Part shown: one piece after another, positions 1 to 6,073 of the stretch | Numbering within the stretch: the first letter of the stretch is position 1 | How the letters are laid out: every line of letters starts with the position of its first letter | Assembly (NCBI GenBank): GCA_958430865.1 | Contig: CAUDNR010003624.1 | Span: 1,817 to 19,057 of the forward strand | DNA length: 17,241 bases | Reading direction: 5' to 3' | From: Entrophospora sp. SA101 | Lineage: Eukaryota; Glomeromycota; Glomeromycetes; Entrophosporales; Entrophosporaceae | Translations under genes and position numbers: made by a program | Notes under the pieces: generated by a model | Database searches by the model: none | What the model saw: only the letters and a program-made list of their open reading frames with translations | What the model was told of the DNA's origin: nothing

Positions 1-336
1 TGTGAAGGTTTACGACCACCAATATTACCAGGAATGCCTGATGATTGTGTACAAATGATGCAGAAGTGTTGGGATGGAGATCCATCTAAAAGACCAACTA
101 TCAGAGAGCTTTGTGACTTTTCTGGTAGTCAACTACAAGAAATTATCAACAATAATAGTGATAATAATAGTAGTGGTAGTGGTGGTGGTGGTGGTGGTGG
201 TGGTAGTAGTAGTAATTCACAAAGTGTTCACAAATCACATCCATTAGCATATCATTCGAGTAGAATTTTAAATTTAAATGATGAAATTGCTAAATTGAAT
301 TTAAGTAATGATAGCTTATTAAATTATGAAATATAA
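1..336 (+). CDS. Protein kinase C-terminus (TKL-type), 5' truncated by window edge
   Basis: The reading frame is open from base 1 to the TAA at 334-336, giving 111 residues. It opens with CEGLRPPILPGMPDDC and then MMQKCWDGDPSKRPT. This is subdomains X-XI of a protein kinase catalytic domain, with the CW-x-D/x-DP-x-x-RPT signature and its conserved Arg. The GLRPPI...CW spacing is typical of tyrosine-kinase-like (TKL) kinases, which are heavily expanded in arbuscular mycorrhizal fungi. After the kinase fold comes a low-complexity linker of Asn and Ser with eight Gly in a row, then a short hydrophilic tail ending LLNYEI. The ATP-binding and catalytic loops lie outside the window, so activity and substrate cannot be judged. 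Kinase identity is confident; the subfamily is less so. Confidence 0.88.
   Translation, partial: CEGLRPPILPGMPDDCVQMMQKCWDGDPSKRPTIRELCDFSGSQLQEIINNNSDNNSSGSGGGGGGGGSSSNSQSVHKSHPLAYHSSRILNLNDEIAKLNLSNDSLLNYEI
181..204 (+). repeat. (GGT)8 microsatellite inside the kinase tail
   Basis: Eight perfect GGT units in frame encode poly-Gly, flanked by AGT (Ser) codons on both sides. As a trinucleotide repeat it can change length without shifting the frame, so it is a likely length-polymorphic site. Confidence 0.9.
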
Positions 337-1251
337 TTTAATAGGGAAAATTAAATAGTTGATTTAATTACAATGATAATCGTAATAATAATAATAACAA
401 TAAGTAGTCGATAAGGTTAAAGTTGAATAATTGTCGGGTAGATAGATAATCACCATTTATTAATTATTTTCATTATTTTTCATATGTGAAATTAGATTTT
501 GTTTGCTATGCGTGTGTAAATGCATCCTATGTGCAAGACTTTTAATATGCACCTAGTTGCAAAAAAAATCATTTTTTAATAAATTTGCCCTTAAAAATTT
601 TGTTAGTAATCATGAATGAAATTGGCCTTTCAAGTAATTCTGAAAGCAAAAGCGAATTTATACCAATCACCACGTTTTTAGTGAACATTCCTGAAGATAG
701 TAATGTTACTGAGAAGGAGAAGGAGAATGAGAACAAGAAGCTAGATGTTGAAGCTAATTTAAATTAGATTTTAGTATGCATTTCCAATTTGGAAGTTAGT
801 ATTAAGGACATTGAACAAATCGGCACAACAACTAGGATTTAAGTTTAGAAAGGATAGATCAGAAAATTTTTGAAAATGAAATATGAAAACAAACTCTTGT
901 TTGTAGTTGTGATGTTACCAATAAAAAAAGAAGTAGGATCAAACCATCTAAATCATCATAATTGGCATTTAAATATTTCACATCTTATTGGAAAGATCCT
1001 TCTGCAAGAAAATTTGAACATTTACCTAGCTTATATTGAATATATGTGTGTATATGGACATTTAAAACCTCTTGCAATAACAAGTTGCATATTAAAATTC
1101 GTGTGCATTGCTTACGAAAATTAAAAAATAAAGTATACAAAATTGTTTAAATTTTATTGTTGTGCAGGTGCGCAGAAAACAAAGACCTTATTCAAAAATA
1201 ATTATTAATAGATAAAAGTGTCATTAATTTCGACTTATTATTATTGTTTGA

Positions 1252-1272
1252 TTTCATGAAATCCAAATAGGT
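1252..1272 (+). repeat. 21-bp direct repeat, copy 1
   Basis: TTTCATGAAATCCAAATAGG plus a final T. It matches 1473-1493 except for two central bases (AT here, GC there). The first ten bases are palindromic in both copies. Confidence 0.75.
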
Positions 1273-1472
1273 TTCACCCAACAACCCTATAGGCCTTTAA
1301 TATTGAAGTCTTTTTCATTGCTGCCACCAAGCCTTTTCGTCACTTAGTTTGTATAAAATATTTAATTACAAATAAAAAAAAATGTTGTTGATGCTTTAAT
1401 AATATATATTATTTTGATTTTTTTATTGGCTGATGGGCTTCGACGTTGCTACTACCAATCGAGGTTTCGACG

Positions 1473-1493
1473 TTTCGCGAAATCCAAATAGGT
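1473..1493 (+). repeat. 21-bp direct repeat, copy 2
   Basis: TTTCGCGAAATCCAAATAGG plus a final T, 221 bp downstream of copy 1. The TTTCGCGAAA half is a perfect palindrome. A related TTTCGAC precedes both copies at different distances. Confidence 0.75.
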
Positions 1494-1554
1494 GGAGACT
1501 TTAATTATCATCTTTATTGCTATAAAAGTTTAAATTTATATTTGATATCTCTGA

Positions 1555-2227
1555 TAGTGATGTTAGCCGGTAGAAAAGCCTTGGCCGGCTAAGCCGGCTA
1601 AGAACTTGAATAAATTTTTTATCTAATAATTTATAAGACAAATATCATACTTTGTATAAATTCACTAAAAATCGGGGTTTTTTTATTATTTTACTATATA
1701 AATGTTGTGCGTGAAATTTAAATTGGCCAATCAGAAATTTGTATCCAAAACTGTTGATGAATATGGTAAAAAATTCTAGCCAGCTAACATTTGAATCAAA
1801 TGAATTATTTATTCTTATTGAGAAATTCAATTAAAACATAATAAAAAATCGATTAATAATCAAATGTTTCATTATTATTAATACTATTATTATCATTACT
1901 ATTATTATTATCATTGCTGCGATTATTACTACTACTGCTACTAATACAATTATTAATGTTGCTACTACCACTACTACTAATACTATTAATATTACTACTG
2001 TTATTAAACCATTGTTAATATTGTTATGCAATGACCCACCAGACCAAGAATTTGCTTTGCTACGAATGTTGGAACTAATTAATTGCTTACTTTGTGGATT
2101 AGTTTTCTTTTTCTTTTTTGGCGGCATTACGAATGAATGAATATTTTTTATTATTTTTGAGAATAGAATTTGATTGGCTCAGGCCGGCTAAGCCGTTTAA
2201 AAATTTCTTAGCCGGCTAACATCACTA
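1555..2227 (-). mobile_element. hAT-like DNA transposon, copy 1, internally deleted (673 bp)
   Basis: The ends are inverted: TAGTGATGTTAGCCGG at the left and CCGGCTAACATCACTA at the right. TAGTG agrees with the YARNG start common in hAT elements. Extra CCGGCTAAG units lie just inside both ends, resembling hAT subterminal transposase-binding repeats. The interior matches the copy at 4745-5820 at both ends, but the transposase 3' half (hATC domain) is deleted: left-end sequence joins the Asn/Ser-encoding tract around 1858. Coding sense is minus, with an ATG at 2127 followed by MPPKKKKKTNPQSKQLIS, then a one-base frameshift near 2001-2008. The 8 bp flanking each end do not match, so no target-site duplication is visible. 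It cannot encode a working transposase. Confidence 0.8.
1831..2127 (-). pseudogene. N-terminal relic of hAT transposase (copy 1)
   Basis: The ATG at 2127 opens a lysine-rich N-terminus (MPPKKKKK, possibly nuclear-targeting) that matches the corresponding piece in copy 2. After about 43 codons a one-base deletion near 2001-2008 moves the frame from the ancestral Asn/Ser-rich tract into a spurious Ile/Val-rich reading. No BED finger, catalytic residues or hATC domain remain. Confidence 0.7.
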
Positions 2228-2971
2228 GTCAAAATCAAGGTTTTTTCTTATCCAGATCACCCACTATCTTTCTCAAATGGTCAAAATCCAAAAAAAAAAA
2301 TTTAATTCAACACGAACAATCAAAAAAATCTGCATATATTGTTTGTTTATTGATCATTTTTTTTTTAAATTGACAACGAAATAAAACGTTTTTGAACCCT
2401 GGTCTCGTGACCAGAAAATGTCACTAACATGTTGTGTGACAAGGTTCCAAGACAAGACCATCAGTTTTTGGTCATTTTGAACGGTCTGAAACGTCGGAGA
2501 AAGACGAAGACCTAACGGTAGACAGCGGTCGACACCACGCAAGAAACATCTAAAACGAAACACGATTTCCTTTCAGTCAAATATCTGTTTCGCTCAACCC
2601 TAACGTTTTGAACCAAAACAGATAACGGTACTGTGACGTAAAATAACCATAACCGTTTATCATTTTTTTGGAAAACGAAAATATTTCTGTTCAAATTTCA
2701 ATTATTATTTATTAATTAACAAAATTTCAAATCATTTTGCAAATCATTTCAAGCCAGCGCGGCAAAGAAAAAAAACGAATCACTAAAAGAAATTTTCTTT
2801 TTAATGATTATAATTATTGTTAAGAAATACTACTAGTAGTATTACCATTATTGATATTACTGCCTTTATTTAATGAATCAGAAAAAGAATTCTCATTATT
2901 TTATTTAAATTTATCAAATATTACATAGAAAAATTGTTGTTAGGTTAAATAGTATAGTAAGATAATGAATA
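2228..2971. other. Gene-free spacer with CpG-dense, hairpin-rich block (about 2375-2690)
   Basis: No credible gene is present. Bases 2375-2690 stand out: about 19 CpG dinucleotides in some 310 bp, against very few in the neighbouring AT-rich DNA. The block includes a hairpin at 2399-2414 (CTGGTC, loop TCGT, GACCAG), another at 2419-2441 (TGTCAC...GTGACA) and a near-repeat (ACGTTTTTGAACC and ACGTTTTGAACC) near 2387 and 2604. Two short minus-strand frames cross it, but neither resembles a protein family. It may be a young transposon fragment or a structured repeat. The rest of the spacer is AT-rich with nothing seen. Confidence 0.5.
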
Positions 2972-3119
2972 ATTAATATTATACATGAAGTTGAAATTAA
3001 AACCCCAAAGTTGAAATGTTTTGACTTAAGGCAGCTACATAGTAAAATCAGTTTCAACCTTATTTTGACCCTATTTTGAAATGGATTGAAATAATTTCAA
3101 CTTCATGTATAATTAATAT
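2972..3119. mobile_element. MITE, copy A (element 2980-3111, 8-bp TSD)
   Basis: This 132-bp element has perfect 20-bp terminal inverted repeats starting TATACATGAAGTTGAAATTA. It is flanked by the identical 8-mer ATTAATAT at 2972-2979 and 3112-3119, as expected of a hAT-type target duplication, though the AT-rich sequence weakens that argument. It aligns with the reverse complement of the element at 16702-16780 but carries about 50 bp more near its right end. It contains no CpG. Its right terminus overlaps the last codons and stop of the TLDc gene. Confidence 0.85.
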
Positions 3120-4273
3120 AATTAATTAATTTGAAAACTTCTAATTCATCAAATATACTATTGCCTACTATATTGATATTAACATAACTTGATGGTGTGC
3201 CATGAATATGATCTTCTTGAAAGTAAATATCACAACCACCAAAACCACTACCAAAACCTGGTAAACAATTTGGATGACAATAAATTGCATGTTGACGCTT
3301 GTTATTAATAACATAACTAAATTTTGCAGTATTAATATTATTTTTATTACTTATATTAAATATAAAACTTTCAGTTGTATTTTTATCAATCACATTTTCA
3401 TTCCAATTGAGGGGATTATAACCACCAATTATTTGATCTGAATTTTGTATTTTGGCAACTACAAGAGTTTTGTTGATACTATCACATTTTTGATGAAATA
3501 TAACTGGATTTAAACCATCTCTACTACTCTGATACAAAAGTTTGAATTTATATTTGACCTCCCTGAATGAACTATATGGTGGGTTTTTTCTATCAATCCA
3601 ACTTGCAAAAAGCAAAGTAAGATTTTGATTGATTGTCAACGATTCAAGTGTTGAATTCAATTTTGAAATTCTTGATGATAATAAATTTAATTTTTGTTGT
3701 TTATCTGGAAGTAAATAATAATGTGAAATATCCTTCCATAAAACCTTAGGGAAAAGCATTTGATATGGCATGAAAAAATCCTCTCTAGAAATATCCTGAA
3801 ATCTTATCAGAGAAAAGAATTCTTTTAATGTGTTGCCTAAATCAACAAAATTTTGTGATGACCAATCATCAACATTATTATTATTATTGATTTCAGGATG
3901 TTTTGCCAATCCCCATTTAATAATGTTTTCCCAAATATCTATTTCATCAACAGAAAAATCATCTCTTTTGAGAATTTCCAATAGAATTGGTTTTTCCAAT
4001 GATTTAAATTCCCTTGATTTGAATAATTTTTCACTATAATCACAAACCTTTTCTAAATAGATATTTTTTAATTCTTTAAATTTTTCATTAGCATAAATCA
4101 GTTGTAGAATTTTAACTGGATTTTCTTTTATATGATCATCATAATTTTCAATGAAATATTTCATCATATATTCATAAAGTGATTCAATACCAAGTTCATC
4201 TGCTGAAGTTAATAGTTCTAATATTTCATCTCCAGAATAATTATCAAATTCAAATTTACATGTGTATAAAAAT
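3103..4273 (-). CDS. BTB-BACK-TLDc domain protein, main (3') exon
   Basis: This minus-strand exon gives about 390 codons. It starts at an acceptor (TTTAAG ending at 4274) and reads FLYTCKFEFDNYSGDEILEL, the last BTB helix with the LELLTSADELGIESL motif. A BACK-like helical region follows (KDLE-type repeats, DEIDIWENIIKWGLAKHP). The last 180 residues or so form a TLDc domain, with LLYQSSRDG, GGYNPLNW, FGSGFGGCDIYF and the terminal ELEVFKL. BTB-BACK proteins commonly act as cullin-3 adaptors, and TLDc domains are linked to oxidative-stress and V-ATPase functions; the role here is unknown. An in-frame ATG at 4318 lies in the intron and would skip most of the BTB domain. The stop TGA (3103-3105) is supplied by the MITE end. 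Confidence 0.8.
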
Positions 4274-4364
4274 CTTAAATAAGAAATTATTAAACAGATT
4301 ATTATTATTATAATATACATTCAAATAAACAATTCAATATAATAATAAATTTATTTAAACTTAC
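4274..4364 (-). other. Intron between BTB exon and main exon of the TLDc gene
   Basis: This is a 91-bp interval with donor GTAAGT (complement of ACTTAC at 4359-4364) and acceptor AG at 4274-4275. Splicing joins CFNPIL-K to FLYTCKFEFD and restores a continuous BTB-domain end, which fixes the upstream exon's frame at its 3' end. Confidence 0.8.
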
Positions 4365-4626
4365 TTGAGAATAGGATTGAAACATTTTTCACTAATATTA
4401 ACTTTCTTAATATATAATATCCATTTTCTTTTGTTGCATTGCTTAACACATTGCCAAAGAATGGACAATGAGCTGATATGATAGATGCATGTGCATGAAC
4501 TTCTTTAATGTTTGGTTCTACACCAACATATATTTTTACATCATAAAATCTTCTGTATTTAATAATCTTTCATTTTCATTAAAATATTTTTCAAATATCA
4601 AATTTATTTTTAATTTTTTCAAAAAA
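4365..4626 (-). pseudogene. 5' BTB exon of the TLDc gene, frameshifted
   Basis: Read on the minus strand, the exon encodes BTB/POZ pieces in changing frames. FFEKIKNKFDI is followed by FEKYFNENERLLNTEDF, then YDVKIYVGVEPNIKEVHAHA running on to NATKENGYYIL, then KVNISEKCFNPIL up to the donor. Shifts of one base lie near 4595, 4545 and 4405. The DVKIYVG, HAHASIISA and CPFF motifs are standard for fungal BTB-TLDc proteins. No usable start codon was seen upstream before the hAT copy that begins at 4745. The gene is therefore probably a pseudogene, or translated only from an internal start. Homopolymer sequencing errors are an alternative. Confidence 0.7.
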
Positions 4627-4744
4627 AAAAGGCAAAAAAAAAGGGAATCTTTAAATAGTACCCCAAAATTTCAGTATATTAGTACAGATCATCTATAATC
4701 AATTTATTAACAAGTTTACCAATGAGAGTTTTTTGCTTTTTTAC

Positions 4745-5820
4745 TAGTGATGTTAGCCGGTAGAAAAATCTTAGCCGGCTAAGAACTTGAATAAATTTTT
4801 TATCTAATAATTTAGTAGACAAATATCATACTTTGTATGAATTCACTAAAAATCGGGGGTTTTATTATTTTACTAAACGTTGTACGTGAAATTTAAATTG
4901 GCCAATCAGAAATTTGTATCCAAAAATAAATAAAATCACTGCTGATGAATATGGTAAAAAATTCTAGCCAGCTAACATTTGATCAAATGAATTATTTATT
5001 CTTATTGAAAAATTCAATTAAAACATAATAAAAAATCAATTAATATAAAAATTAAAAAAATTAACCAACTTATTGATCAAAAAGTTTATAATTTTCTCTC
5101 AAAAACAGTATATTATGAAAATTATTTTGGTTCAATCTATTTCTTTTTTTTGTGAAGACATTACCAGCTGAGGAAAACAACCTCTCAGATGGAACAGAGG
5201 TTGCTGGTATAGCTAAATAAACCCTAGCTTGAACTGCTAGATTTGGTAGGACTACTTTTTTCTAGAAGTACCAGTCAATACATTAGAAAAAAAAGAATTG
5301 AAGTTTACACTAATACCTTCTTCATATAATTTTTTTCTATTAAAAAACTCTTCGCCAGTTATTGATCCATTTATCCAATCAAAGTCACTTTCATCGTATA
5401 ATTGTTCACCATTATTTAATTGTTCAACATCACTATTATTATTAATATTGCCATCATCATCACTACTATTATTAATAATACCATTACTACCATTAATATT
5501 AATACTATTATTATCATTACTATTATTATTATCATTGCTGCGATTATTACTACTACTGCTACTAAAACAATTATTAATGTTGCTACTACCACTACTATTA
5601 ATACTATTAATATTACTACTGTTATTTAACCCATTGTAATATTTTTATGCAAGACCAAGAATTTGCTTTGCTACAAGTGTTGAACTAATTAATTGCTTAT
5701 TTTGTAGATTAGTTTTCTTTTTCTTTTTTGGCAGCATTACAAATGAATGAATATTGAGAATAGAATTGATTGGCTCAAGCCGGCTAAGCTGATAAATTTC
5801 TTAACCAGCTAATATCACTA
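4745..5820 (-). mobile_element. hAT-like DNA transposon, copy 2, internally deleted (about 1.08 kb)
   Basis: The left end TAGTGATGTTAGCCGG and the decayed right end CCAGCTAATATCACTA are the same termini as at 1555-2227, and most of the sequence aligns with that copy. Unlike copy 1 it keeps the transposase 3' part with a clear hATC dimerisation domain, but the central catalytic region is missing. Both ends sit in a palindromic ACTAGT, and no 8-bp duplication is visible beyond it. CpG sites of copy 1 are often TpG or CpA here. It is inactive. Confidence 0.85.
5070..5737 (-). pseudogene. hAT transposase remnant with hATC domain
   Basis: The minus-strand start at 5737 gives MLPKKKKKTNLQNKQLIS and soon hits a one-base deletion relative to copy 1 and a stop. 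The Asn/Ser-rich tract (5420-5630) then leads into DVEQLNNGEQLYDESDFDW and a helix ending NSFFSNVLTGTSRKK. A one-base slip in an A6 run at 5256-5261 shifts the frame into VVLPNLAVQARVYLAIPATS, then VPSERLFSSAGNVFTKKRN and ENYKLFDQ, with a stop at 5070-5072. The A-x-P-A/T-S-x-x-SER-x-FS-x-A-G core is the classical hATC dimerisation motif. The RNase H-like catalytic core is absent. Confidence 0.88.
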
Positions 5821-6073
5821 GTTAACAGCTAATTTAAGGATCAAAACATGGATAGGTTGAACCACAAAATTTGAGACAGTTGATCCCTAAGTTTTATCCT
5901 CTAGCTGGCTAACCACAAATTTTTCGATCCCTGAAATTTCTTTGTTCACTTGTCTGGTTTTGTTGCAGTTAATTCTAATTTTCTAATTGCAATACGTGAT
6001 TATCCAAAAATTTTTATAAATAAATAAATGTTTACTTTATGCACATACGTACAGAAAAAACTGATTTTTGAAA
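5821..6073. other. Spacer upstream of NUP93
   Basis: The left part contains TAGCTGGCTAAC near 5902, resembling the transposon's inner terminal repeat, so this may be more transposon-derived DNA. The right part presumably holds the NUP93 promoter and 5' UTR. An in-frame TGA twelve bases before the ATG at 6074 supports that start. Confidence 0.45.

Larger units (their letters stand above)
337..1554. other. Intergenic stretch with no recognised gene; possible decayed coding at 612-1124
   Basis: No conserved protein is recognisable in this 1.2 kb. On the plus strand, 612-767 is a 51-codon ATG-initiated frame rich in Ser, Glu and Lys. Bases 919-1124 are open in more than one frame, and one of these includes the protein-like string YFTSYWKDPSARKFEHLPS before meeting stops. 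This could be a frame-broken relic of a mobile-element gene, but no domain is identifiable. The stretch also holds the 21-bp direct repeat listed separately. No RNA gene or clear promoter was seen. Confidence 0.4.

Noticed and set aside
1858..1990. CRISPR-like or tandem array
   Set aside because: The repetitive look comes from imperfect ATT/ACT trinucleotides encoding Asn and Ser in the transposase relic; there are no spacers or regular units.
1547..2235. 8-bp hAT target duplication around copy 1
   Set aside because: The flanks ATCTCTGA and GTCAAAAT do not match in any register tried.
2354..2694. Two minus-strand frames of 60-69 codons
   Set aside because: They overlap in different frames inside the CpG-dense block and resemble no protein family; being open is explained by base composition.
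5298..5639. Plus-strand frame rich in Leu (113 codons)
   Set aside because: It is the antisense shadow of the Asn/Ser-rich tract and C-terminal part of the hAT transposase on the minus strand.
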